Shown piece after piece: positions 15,447-23,102 of a stretch of 28,715 bases of DNA; the stretch's first letter is position 1; each line of letters opens with the position of its first letter. The DNA is from Ruminococcaceae bacterium UBA1244 (GTDB taxonomy: Bacteria > Bacillota > Clostridia > Oscillospirales > Acutalibacteraceae): positions 11,754 to 40,468 of the forward strand of contig DBWG01000123.1 in assembly GCA_002308635.1 (NCBI GenBank). Reading direction: 5' to 3'. The notes under the pieces were generated by a model. It saw only the letters and a list, made by a program, of their open reading frames with translations, was not told the DNA's origin and did no database searches. The position numbers and the translations under genes are program-made.

Positions 15447-15734
15447 ATGAATATAAAAAAATTTCTGATAGTTATTTCCTCAGCAGCAGTTATGACATTT
15501 TCCATGGCGGCAACAACAGTATTTGCAGCCGATGACGATACACTTCCTGAGGGCGCACAGACCAACGCATTTGCAGATGCTGACAGCATCAAGGGTGCAA
15601 AGACCTGGGACAACAGTCTCAACGCAGCAGCCGGATATGCTTTTGTCGGCGCAGCGGCACTCGGAACAGTAGTTGCTGCTTCAAAGATCCGCAAAAAAGA
15701 CGCTTCGGCCGATACTGACAGCGACAACAAGTAA
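15447..15734 (+). CDS. Small secreted protein with surface-protein-like hydrophobic tail
   Basis: A 95-residue protein from MNIKKFLIV, chosen because GGGAGG precedes this ATG; the longer in-frame start at 15384 lies inside the predicted -10 box/start region. Signal peptide 1-27 (VFA, then ADDDT). About 38 polar acidic residues follow, then a hydrophobic segment GYAFVGAAALGTVVAASK (about 65-82) and a charged tail RKKDASADTDSDNK. The tail closely matches that of the 75-residue protein (AALGTVVAATKMKK), but there is no TG sortase motif ahead of it, so it would stay in the membrane rather than be wall-linked. It is a single-gene unit with its own promoter and terminator. Function unknown. Confidence 0.75.
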   Translation: MNIKKFLIVISSAAVMTFSMAATTVFAADDDTLPEGAQTNAFADADSIKGAKTWDNSLNAAAGYAFVGAAALGTVVAASKIRKKDASADTDSDNK

Positions 15735-15751
15735 TCATCAGATAGAACAAA

Positions 15752-15787
15752 GGACACTGCCAAGCGGCGGTGTCTTTTTCTTTTTGC
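15752..15787 (+). terminator. Intrinsic terminator of the 95-residue protein gene
   Basis: Stem GACACTGCC/GGCGGTGTC (with one imperfect pair) and an AAGC loop, followed by TTTTTCTTTTT. Confidence 0.85.
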
Positions 15788-15814
15788 GGAGTTTTTTCAG
15801 GCAGAATATTATCG

Positions 15815-15843
15815 TTGTGCCTTGAAGCTCATTATGATATAAT
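15815..15843 (+). promoter_or_regulatory. Sigma-A promoter of the U32 gene
   Basis: TTGTGC (15815-15820), 17-bp spacer, TATAAT (15838-15843). Confidence 0.65.
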
Positions 15844-15905
15844 ATTATGTAAAGCTAAAGTATGCAGGGCGCACAGCCCTGAAATTGCAGAAAGGATGAG
15901 CGGAT

Positions 15906-17948
15906 ATGGAGATACTGGCTCCGGCAGGAGGATTCGATACGATAGTGCCGGCAGTGAGAGCGGGAGCGGATGCTGTCTATCTTGGGGCAAAGGAGCTGAG
16001 CGCAAGAGCAGGGGCAAAGAATTTCAGCGATCAGGAGCTTAAAGATGCTGTCGGATACTGCCGTGCAAGAGGAGTGAAGGTCTATCTTGCCTGTAATACG
16101 CTTGTGCGTGACGATGAACTGAAAAAGGCTCTGAAAATAATAGAATATGCGTGCAGCATACCGGTGGATGCAGTAATAATACAGGATATCGGACTGATAT
16201 CGCTTGTCAGGGAGGCAGCTCCCGGAATGAGGCTCCATGCTTCAACTCAGATGTCTGTCCATACGCTTAAAGGAGTTGAACTGCTTGCGGATATGGGATT
16301 TAAGAGAGTGGTGCTGTCAAGGGAACTGAGCAGGGACGAGATCGCTGAGATCGCAGAAAAAAGCCCGATAGAGCTTGAAGTTTTTGTACACGGGGCATTG
16401 TGTATGAGTGTTTCGGGTCAGTGCTATTTCAGTGCTGTGCTTGGCGGCAGGAGCGGCAACAGAGGTGCCTGCGCACAGCCGTGCAGACTGCCGTTTTATG
16501 TTGACGGCGGGACGGGACACGACCTGAGCCTTAAAGACAATTCCATAATACAAAATCTCAGAGAGCTTGAAAGATCGGGCGTGGCTTCGGCAAAGATCGA
16601 GGGCAGGATGAAGCGTCCGGAATATGTCGCCGCCGCAGTCGCTGCCTGCCGTCAGAGCCTTGATACGGGAAAGACAGAACCGGAGCTGATGCAGAAGCTT
16701 GAAGCGGTGTTCTCCCGTTCCGGATTTACTGACGGCTATTACAAAGGAAAGCTTGGAGCGGATATGTTCGGCATACGCTCAAAGGATGATGTCATGTCTG
16801 CGACCGGCAAGGTCTTTAATTCCATCCATGCCTATTATAAGGATGAAAGACAGTCCGTTCCGGTAAACGCTGAACTGACCGTCAAAAAGGACAGACCCTC
16901 GGTTCTTACCGTGAGCGACAGCGAAGGAAGGAACGTTACGGTCAGCGGTGCGGTTCCGGAAGCAGCCCTGAACGTTGGATTGAACAAGGAAAAAAGCGAG
17001 TCTTATATCCGCAAGACCGGCGGAACACCGTTCCGGCTCGATGGATTCTGCGCTGATATAGATGACGGACTGGCACTGCCTGCGCTTGAAATGAATTCTC
17101 TTCGCAGACGTGCCCTTGAAGAACTGTTGGAGAAGCGGACATCCAAAGATCCGGTGAAGTTTTCCGATATCGTTCTTCCTGAGACGGGTATCCGTCCGAA
17201 AAAGCCGCCGAAAAATATCCGTGCAAGATTCACTGACGGCAATGTTCCGGATGAATTTCTTGACTGCGAACTGATATATGTACCGATGTTCCTTAGAGAT
17301 GAAGAGTATGAGTCGCTCATGGACAGAGGATTTGCTGTAGCGCCTGAAATACCGAGAGGAATGTTCGGCATGGAAAGGAAGATCGCAGACCGTCTGGAAC
17401 GGCTCAAAAAGCTTGGCATAAGTGAGGTACTGTGTTCAAATTTGGGTGCTGTCGAGCTTGCAAGGGAGCTGGAGCTTGACATACACGGCGGGTTCGGGCT
17501 TAACCTCACAAATACGGCTTCGATAGAATGGGCTGAGAGCATGGGATTTCTTGATGCTGAGATATCGTTTGAGCTTACTCTTGAACAGATATCAAGGCTT
17601 GGAGGAAGGCTGCCTCTGGGTATCGTCAGTGGAGGAAGGCTTCCGCTGATGCTAACAAGGAACTGTCCGGCGGATAATTCGCCGTCAGGCCGGAAGAGTA
17701 TGGTCCTCAAGGACAGGAAGGGCATGGAGTTTCCGCTTCAGGAATACGGCTCTTGCACAGAAGTGCTCAATAGCGTACCGCTTGAATTGTCCGACAGGAA
17801 ACGTGAAATTTTGGGTGTTGAATTTGAGGTTTTGAGATTCAGTGTTGAAAACTTGGTTGAAAAGGTGGAAAGTCTACAGGTTTTCAACAGTCAGAAACCC
17901 CGTAAAACAGCCTTTACCCGCGGATTATACTACCGTGGTGTTGAATAG
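15906..17948 (+). CDS. U32 peptidase-family protein, RlhA-like
   Basis: A 680-residue cytoplasmic protein. The N-terminal U32 domain opens with MEILAPAGGFDTIVPAVRAGADAVYLG and has EVFVHGALCMSVSGQCYFS. Four cysteines (166, 173, 189, 193) form C-x6-C-x15-C-x3-C, the iron-sulfur pattern described for the U32 proteins UbiU/UbiV. A long C-terminal part (about 300-680, DUF3656-type and further) ends in the usual TAFTRGLYYRGVE. Long U32 proteins with this extension resemble RlhA (YdcP), needed for hydroxylation of 23S rRNA C2501, so rRNA modification is more likely than the classic collagenase label. Start: ATG after AAAGGATGAG. dUTPase follows after 148 bases. Confidence 0.85.
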   Translation: MEILAPAGGFDTIVPAVRAGADAVYLGAKELSARAGAKNFSDQELKDAVGYCRARGVKVYLACNTLVRDDELKKALKIIEYACSIPVDAVIIQDIGLISLVREAAPGMRLHASTQMSVHTLKGVELLADMGFKRVVLSRELSRDEIAEIAEKSPIELEVFVHGALCMSVSGQCYFSAVLGGRSGNRGACAQPCRLPFYVDGGTGHDLSLKDNSIIQNLRELERSGVASAKIEGRMKRPEYVAAAVAACRQSLDTGKTEPELMQKLEAVFSRSGFTDGYYKGKLGADMFGIRSKDDVMSATGKVFNSIHAYYKDERQSVPVNAELTVKKDRPSVLTVSDSEGRNVTVSGAVPEAALNVGLNKEKSESYIRKTGGTPFRLDGFCADIDDGLALPALEMNSLRRRALEELLEKRTSKDPVKFSDIVLPETGIRPKKPPKNIRARFTDGNVPDEFLDCELIYVPMFLRDEEYESLMDRGFAVAPEIPRGMFGMERKIADRLERLKKLGISEVLCSNLGAVELARELELDIHGGFGLNLTNTASIEWAESMGFLDAEISFELTLEQISRLGGRLPLGIVSGGRLPLMLTRNCPADNSPSGRKSMVLKDRKGMEFPLQEYGSCTEVLNSVPLELSDRKREILGVEFEVLRFSVENLVEKVESLQVFNSQKPRKTAFTRGLYYRGVE

Positions 17949-18096
17949 TGAGTTTTGTGGAATATCAATGTTGAAAATGTTGATAACGATGCCGGAAGTA
18001 AAGCGGGCTTGGTTTATTATTCTGCGGCGGAATTCAGAACGCAGAAATGTGACCTGTCCGGTTGAATAATACTGACATAAAAAGGAGAATGAAAAA

Positions 18097-18546
18097 ATGA
18101 ACAGCAGTATCGTAAAGGTAAAGAAGCTTAAAGAAAACGCAGTGGTGCCGAAAAGGGCAACAGAGGGTTCGGCAGGTGCAGACCTCTATGCCTGCATAGA
18201 TGAACCGGTAGAGCTTTTGCCGGGACAGCTTGCAAAGATACCGACGGGTATCGCCATTGAACTTGCGGATAAGGGTCTTGCGGCATTCCTGTTTGCCAGA
18301 AGCGGGCTTGGAGTGAAACACGGCATTACGCTTTCAAACAGTGTGGGAGTCGTTGACAGCGACTACAGAGGAGAGATATGTGTCGGGCTGTGCAACGTTT
18401 CCGACAAGCCATACACTATACAGCCGATGGAGAGAGTTGCCCAGATGGTCATTATGCCTGTTATTTGTGCGGAATTTGTTGAAGCTGAGACGCTTGGCGA
18501 AACGGATCGGGGAGAAGGCGGTTTCGGTTCCAGCGGAAAACTCTGA
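18097..18546 (+). CDS. dut: dUTP diphosphatase (dUTPase)
   Basis: A 149-residue trimeric-type dUTPase that converts dUTP to dUMP and pyrophosphate, keeping uracil out of DNA and feeding dTMP synthesis. All five motifs are present in order: GSAGADLYA (24-32), ARSGLG (67-72), NSVGVVDSDYRGE (81-93, with catalytic Asp87 in VVDSDYRG), RVAQMV (113-118) and RGEGGFGSSG (138-147), the glycine-rich phosphate lid. The start has AAAAAGGAG upstream. It lies between the U32 gene and mreB, with mreB on its own promoter. Confidence 0.95.
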   Translation: MNSSIVKVKKLKENAVVPKRATEGSAGADLYACIDEPVELLPGQLAKIPTGIAIELADKGLAAFLFARSGLGVKHGITLSNSVGVVDSDYRGEICVGLCNVSDKPYTIQPMERVAQMVIMPVICAEFVEAETLGETDRGEGGFGSSGKL

Positions 18547-18633
18547 CATATCTATACAAACAGCCGAAAAATACGGTGAACTGCCGCCGGACTTTCGTGC
18601 AAATGCTAAAACCCATTATCCGACAATATTTTG

Positions 18634-18662
18634 TTGAGATGCCTTTCCCGAATATTTATAAT
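18634..18662 (+). promoter_or_regulatory. Sigma-A promoter of mreB
   Basis: TTGAGA (18634-18639), 17-bp spacer, TATAAT (18657-18662). Transcription would start near 18669, which rules out the longer in-frame TTG start at 18631 and leaves the ATG at 18703 with its AAAGGGG site. Confidence 0.75.
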
Positions 18663-18702
18663 TATGTTGTTGAAAGAAACAAAAACAAAGGGGTTCGGCA
18701 AA

Positions 18703-19704
18703 ATGTTTTCAAAGGATATCGGAATAGATCTCGGTACCGCAAATACACTGGTCTACATAAAAAACAAGGGAATAGTCATCCGTGAACCGTCTGTTGCGGC
18801 TGTGGATGTCAGGTCTGACAGAGTTATTGCTGTGGGGCTTGAAGCAAAGGAAATGATCGGCAGAACTCCTGATACCATTGAGGCGGTAAGACCTCTCAAG
18901 GACGGCGTTATCGCTGATTTTGAGATCACCGCAGCGATGCTCAGCCGTTTTATCAGGATGGCTGTGAGGTCAGGGATAAGAAAGCCGAGAGTGGCAGTGT
19001 GCATACCGTCGGGATGTACGGGCGTTGAAAGAAAGGCAGTTGAGGATGCTGTCCGCCAGACGGGTGCAAAACAGATAAAGCTCATAGAAGAGCCTATGGC
19101 TGCGGCGATGGGAGCGGGTATAGCGGTCGAAGAGCCTGACGGGAATATGGTCGTTGATATCGGCGGAGGAACATCTGAGGTGGCAGTGATATCGCTTGAC
19201 GATATCGTTACATCATGCTCCGTGAGAGTAGCGGGTGACAGGTTCGACAAGGCAATAATGGATCACATCAAGAAAAAATACAGCCTGCTTATCGGCGAGA
19301 GAACGGCTGAGGAAATAAAGCTGTGCATCGGTTCTGCTTATCCCTATGACGGTGAGGGCAGAGCAAGGATAAAGGGCAGAAACCTTATGAACGGTATGCC
19401 GGCTGAGGCGGTGATCTCTGCCGAGGAAGTAAGGGACGCTCTTGCAGGACCGCTTTCTGTCATAATCGAAGCCATAAAGACCACTCTTGAACGTTCACCG
19501 CCGGAGCTTTCGGCTGATATTTTTGAAAACGGCATCATGCTTACCGGAGGCGGTGCGCTTCTAAGGGGAATTGATACCCTTGTGGCGAAGGAAACGGGTA
19601 TGCCTGTCCATACGGCTGAGGAACCGCTTGACTGTGTTGCGGCAGGTGCGGGGCTTTGTCTTGAACGTATGAGCCGTGAAAAAAAGCCGAAAAACCGAAG
19701 ATGA
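18703..19704 (+). CDS. mreB: Rod shape-determining actin homologue MreB
   Basis: A 333-residue actin-fold ATPase that forms membrane-bound filaments and guides lateral wall synthesis. The start MFSKDIGIDLGTANTLVYIK is the standard MreB N-terminus with phosphate-1 loop DLGTANT. Other motifs: IEEPMAAAMGAG (phosphate 1/connect), VVDIGGGTSEVAVIS (phosphate 2), a GDRFDKAI string, and the adenosine motif IMLTGGGALLRGID. Length is normal for the family. It is followed by a hairpin and mreC. The genus suggested by the window is usually coccoid, so a full mreBCD set is worth noting, although many ovoid cells keep it. Confidence 0.95.
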   Translation: MFSKDIGIDLGTANTLVYIKNKGIVIREPSVAAVDVRSDRVIAVGLEAKEMIGRTPDTIEAVRPLKDGVIADFEITAAMLSRFIRMAVRSGIRKPRVAVCIPSGCTGVERKAVEDAVRQTGAKQIKLIEEPMAAAMGAGIAVEEPDGNMVVDIGGGTSEVAVISLDDIVTSCSVRVAGDRFDKAIMDHIKKKYSLLIGERTAEEIKLCIGSAYPYDGEGRARIKGRNLMNGMPAEAVISAEEVRDALAGPLSVIIEAIKTTLERSPPELSADIFENGIMLTGGGALLRGIDTLVAKETGMPVHTAEEPLDCVAAGAGLCLERMSREKKPKNRR

Positions 19705-19708
19705 TATC

Positions 19709-19743
19709 AAAGGGCACGTATCTCTGTAAGGAGGTGCCCTTTT
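19709..19743 (+). terminator. Hairpin between mreB and mreC (attenuator or terminator)
   Basis: AAAGGGCAC pairs with GTGCCCTTT around a 16-base loop that itself contains AAGGAGG; a short T-run ends the structure. It could lower expression of mreCD-PBP2 relative to mreB. Confidence 0.6.
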
Positions 19744-19770
19744 GTGTTCCGTTATTGAGAGGAGGATGAT

Positions 19771-20580
19771 ATGAAAGGGCTGATAAGAAAAAGAAGTCTC
19801 AGGGTGCTGGTCATTATACTATGCCTTTTGAGTATACTTTCCTTTGTTCCGGCAGGCGGAGGAAATGCCGGCAGTTTTCTTGCAAGCTTTGTCATCACTC
19901 CGGTACAGCGGCTTTCTGCCGGATGGACGGGATGTCATGCAGATACTGCGCCGTCTCAGAAAAGCATTGAGGAGCTTGAAGAAGAGATCGTGCGCCTGAA
20001 CGATATGCTTGCGGATTATTACGGCATGAAGGCGGAAAACGAGGAGTTTCATAAATTCTACGGCATAAAAAAGGAAAACACTGATTTTTCAGTTGTGACA
20101 GCGTCAGTCATCGGACGTTCTCCCGACGAAAACTTTTATGGCTTTACGCTTGACAGAGGCAGTATGGACGGCGTGAAGGTAAACGATACGGTAATGACTG
20201 AAAAGGGACTTGTAGGATGGGTGTGTGAGACGGCTCCGGCATCATGTATCGTAAAGACGCTTCTTTCGCCGGACACACATATCGGAGCTGCTGTTAAGAG
20301 GACATCAGACAGCGGTATCATTACCGGCAGTGCATCTGTTTCGGATGACGGACTTACCTGTCTTGTAAATATCCCCGCTGAGAACCGGCTGGAAAAAGGC
20401 GATATCGCAGTTACTTCCGGTTATGGAGGGATATTCCCAAAAAACATAAAGATCGGCAAAGTGTCGTGCATATCTCTTGACGGGCTTACAGGAATGCCTT
20501 TTGCCGTGATAGAACCGTTTGAGGAACTGCGGACGGTGTCATCGGTATTGATAGTGACAGATTTTGACAAAAAGAGGTGA
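19771..20580 (+). CDS. mreC: Rod shape-determining protein MreC
   Basis: A 269-residue bitopic membrane protein. One N-terminal transmembrane helix (about 11-28) is followed by a coiled coil (about 65-96; KSIEELEEEIVRLNDML) and the two-barrel beta domain (about 105-269), with the family strings ASVIGRSPDENFYGFTLDRG, MTEKGLVGWV and GDIAVTSGYGGIFPKNIKIG. MreC links MreB and MreD to PBP2 on the outer face of the membrane. Start: ATG with GAGAGGAGG upstream. Its stop overlaps the GTG start of mreD. Confidence 0.93.
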   Translation: MKGLIRKRSLRVLVIILCLLSILSFVPAGGGNAGSFLASFVITPVQRLSAGWTGCHADTAPSQKSIEELEEEIVRLNDMLADYYGMKAENEEFHKFYGIKKENTDFSVVTASVIGRSPDENFYGFTLDRGSMDGVKVNDTVMTEKGLVGWVCETAPASCIVKTLLSPDTHIGAAVKRTSDSGIITGSASVSDDGLTCLVNIPAENRLEKGDIAVTSGYGGIFPKNIKIGKVSCISLDGLTGMPFAVIEPFEELRTVSSVLIVTDFDKKR

Positions 20581-21119
20581 AAAAGCTGAGTAAATACTCT
20601 GCGCTGAGATATGCGGTCTATACTGTGGAAATTTTTTTGTGTCTTATGGTACAGTCAGCGCCGTATCTGCTTCCGGAAATATTCGGCGGAAGGGCAATTG
20701 TACTTTTATCCCTTGCGGTATCGTTTGCTGTCCTTGAAGATGATATTGCATCAATGGTGCTTGGGGCAGTGTGCGGACTGCTTGCGGACTGTTCAAACGG
20801 CGGAACGGCAGGTTTTTATTCATTTTCGCTTGTGACAGCGTGTTTTTTGGTGAGCGGTCTTTTCAGGGTGTATTTATTCAGGAGCCTGCTGACCGTTATG
20901 ATGGTATCTCTGACTGTTGTACCGCTGATAATTTTTATGCATTTCATATTCTTTTATGCCGCCGCAGGATACGGTGACGTTTGGCAGTTTTTTGTAAGGC
21001 ACTATATTTCAAGGATAGTTCTTACAACTCTGTTAGTGCCGGTGTTCTGCCGGCTGAACGGGATGTTGTTCAAAAATTTCCGTGAGGAAAAGGAGGGTGC
21101 GGCTTTGTTTTGGGAATAA
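20577..21119 (+). CDS. mreD: Rod shape-determining protein MreD
   Basis: A 180-residue protein with about five transmembrane helices and the GAVCGLLADCSNGGTAGFYS stretch typical of MreD, between mreC and a PBP2 gene. The start is GTG, overlapping the mreC stop as GTGA, so translation is coupled; no good separate ribosome site is seen. The last 10 bases overlap the PBP2 start. Confidence 0.88.
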   Translation: MKKLSKYSALRYAVYTVEIFLCLMVQSAPYLLPEIFGGRAIVLLSLAVSFAVLEDDIASMVLGAVCGLLADCSNGGTAGFYSFSLVTACFLVSGLFRVYLFRSLLTVMMVSLTVVPLIIFMHFIFFYAAAGYGDVWQFFVRHYISRIVLTTLLVPVFCRLNGMLFKNFREEKEGAALFWE

Positions 21120-23059
21120 AACCGATGAAGTCAAGATATGCGTTTCTGATGACAGTTGTGATCGTTATATCCTCGCTGTTTACGGCAAGGCTTGTCCGCT
21201 GGCAGGCATTGGAGCATGATATATACGATGATGCGGCGGGAAACGGTTCGGAATATACCGTCACATACGAAGCGGTTAGGGGAGAGATATTCGACAGGAA
21301 CGGCGAACCGCTTGCGGCTGATCTCACAGGCTACAGGGTGGTGATGAACAGGCTGTTTATCGGAGAAGATGATCTGAACGGGATAATACTGCGGCTTGTT
21401 GAGCTGAGCGGAGAATGCGGTGAGAAATGGAATGATGAGCTTCCAATAGTAACCGACAGCGGCGGAGGATATCGTTTTACAGAAGGTGCGGATGATACGG
21501 ATATGATTGCCGGAGAATATATCGCATGGTTGGCTGAAAAATACGGCTGTGCCGGCTATAGTGCCGAAGAACGAAGAAATATTATCGGTGTCCGCTATAC
21601 TATGGAGAAAAAGTTGTTCGGCAGGACACGACCCTATGTTTTTGCAGAGGGTATCAGCGAAAAGTCAATGGCAGTGATATCGGAAAGGATGAGTGAAGTC
21701 AGGGGTGTGTCCGTTGAAGCCTTTGCGGTGAGAACTTATCTTAACGGCAGTGCGGCACCGCATATTGTGGGCGTGACAGGACTTATTTCTCAGGAGGAAT
21801 ATAACGGGCTTGCAGAAAATGGCTATTCCTACACCGATACCATCGGAAAGAGCGGCATAGAATCGGCTTTTGAGAGCGAACTCAGGGGTACTCCCGGAAA
21901 GTGCGTCTTCAAAGAGGACAGAAACGGCGATATTGAGATCGTAAGAACAGAGCCTGCCCGTCCGGGAAACTCGGTTTATCTGACGATAGATCTACGTCTT
22001 CAGCAGGCTGCACAAAAAGCACTGAAGGAAGCTGTGGAAGAAGCTAACGAATATGCAGCCATGGTTAATGACAAAAATATGGGGGCTGACTGTAACGGAG
22101 CGGCAGCCGTTGTGATCGATGTGAGGGATTTTTCGGTGCTTTGTGCGGCAAGCTGTCCGAGCTATGACCTTTCGGCATACTATGACGACTACGAAAAGCT
22201 TGCGGCAGATAAAGCTTCGCCGCTGTTTGACAGGGCTTTTGCCGGAGCGCTTGCGCCTGGTTCGACATTCAAGCCTCTCACAGCCTGCGCCGCTCTTGAA
22301 GAAAAAAAGATCACCGCACATACGTCTATAGAATGTAACGGAGTTTATACAAAGGACGGTATGGAGCTATGGTGCATGGGATATCACGGAGAACAGGAGC
22401 TTGACAGCGCAATGGCAGATTCGTGCAATGTGTTTTTTGCCGAGACAGGCAGGCTTGCCGGTATAGACGCTCTTGAAAAATATGCGAAGCGCTGCGGGCT
22501 GGGAGTAAAAACGGGTGTTGAGATATACGAAAGCGCAGGGACTCTTGCAGGTCCTGAGTTCAGCAGGCTCACGGGTTCGGAATGGTATCCTGGTCAGACT
22601 GCGGCTGCGGCGATAGGACAGTCCGACAGCCAGTTCACTCCTCTCCAGCTTGCGGCATACTGCGGAACGATAGCAAACGGCGGAAAGCGTCTCAAAACTC
22701 ACGTTGTTGACCATATAGAAAAGTACAAGAGCGGTGTGACGACATACAGGAGCGAGCCGGAAACGGCTGATGATATGGGAGTGAGCGAAAAAAATCTTCA
22801 GGAAGTCAGGGAGGCGATGTATGCTGCTGCAAAAAGTTATTCACAATTGCAGGAGTATCCCATAGAGATCGCAGGAAAGACAGGCACGGCTGAAAACGGC
22901 GGTTCGGACCATGCAAATTTTATATGCTTTGCGCCTTATGACAAGCCGGAGATCGCAGTTGCAGTAATGGTAGAACACGGCGCAAAGAGCGGCATTGCGG
23001 TAAACGCCGCAAAGAAGATACTTGACGAATATTTTCATACAGAAAACAGCGAAGGATAA
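21110..23059 (+). CDS. mrdA: Penicillin-binding protein 2-type transpeptidase
   Basis: A 649-residue class B PBP, the transpeptidase that cross-links peptidoglycan with the MreBCD/RodA elongasome. Short cytoplasmic tail and transmembrane helix (about 9-28), dimerisation region opening with RGEIFDRNGEPLAADLTGY (58-76), and transpeptidase domain (about 330-640). The catalytic motifs are STFK (Ser385, Lys388), SCN (438-440) and KTGT (590-593). The start is TTG at 21110, inside the mreD end and 12 bases after AGGAGGG; an in-frame ATG at 21125 is further from that site. RodA is not in this cluster. Confidence 0.93.
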   Translation: MGIKPMKSRYAFLMTVVIVISSLFTARLVRWQALEHDIYDDAAGNGSEYTVTYEAVRGEIFDRNGEPLAADLTGYRVVMNRLFIGEDDLNGIILRLVELSGECGEKWNDELPIVTDSGGGYRFTEGADDTDMIAGEYIAWLAEKYGCAGYSAEERRNIIGVRYTMEKKLFGRTRPYVFAEGISEKSMAVISERMSEVRGVSVEAFAVRTYLNGSAAPHIVGVTGLISQEEYNGLAENGYSYTDTIGKSGIESAFESELRGTPGKCVFKEDRNGDIEIVRTEPARPGNSVYLTIDLRLQQAAQKALKEAVEEANEYAAMVNDKNMGADCNGAAAVVIDVRDFSVLCAASCPSYDLSAYYDDYEKLAADKASPLFDRAFAGALAPGSTFKPLTACAALEEKKITAHTSIECNGVYTKDGMELWCMGYHGEQELDSAMADSCNVFFAETGRLAGIDALEKYAKRCGLGVKTGVEIYESAGTLAGPEFSRLTGSEWYPGQTAAAAIGQSDSQFTPLQLAAYCGTIANGGKRLKTHVVDHIEKYKSGVTTYRSEPETADDMGVSEKNLQEVREAMYAAAKSYSQLQEYPIEIAGKTGTAENGGSDHANFICFAPYDKPEIAVAVMVEHGAKSGIAVNAAKKILDEYFHTENSEG

Positions 23060-23091
23060 AAAATGCCCCTTTTCCGAAGCGGAGAAGGGGC
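23057..23091 (-). terminator. Intrinsic terminator of pyruvate kinase gene
   Basis: On the minus strand, stem GCCCCTTCTCCG/CGGAAAAGGGGC with a short CTT loop and one mismatch, followed by ATTTTTT. On the plus strand it has no downstream T-run, so it serves mainly pyk; it begins at the end of the PBP2 gene. Confidence 0.85.
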
Positions 23092-23102
23092 TGAGTTATA
23101 TA

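Noticed and set aside
17968..18069. Short ORF of 33 residues between the U32 gene and dut
   Set aside because: No ribosome site, no recognisable composition, and it follows the stop of a larger gene; more likely untranslated spacer.
18631..18702. Longer MreB start at TTG 18631
   Set aside because: It lies upstream of and inside the predicted promoter (18634-18662), and MreB homologues begin at MFSKDIGIDLG.
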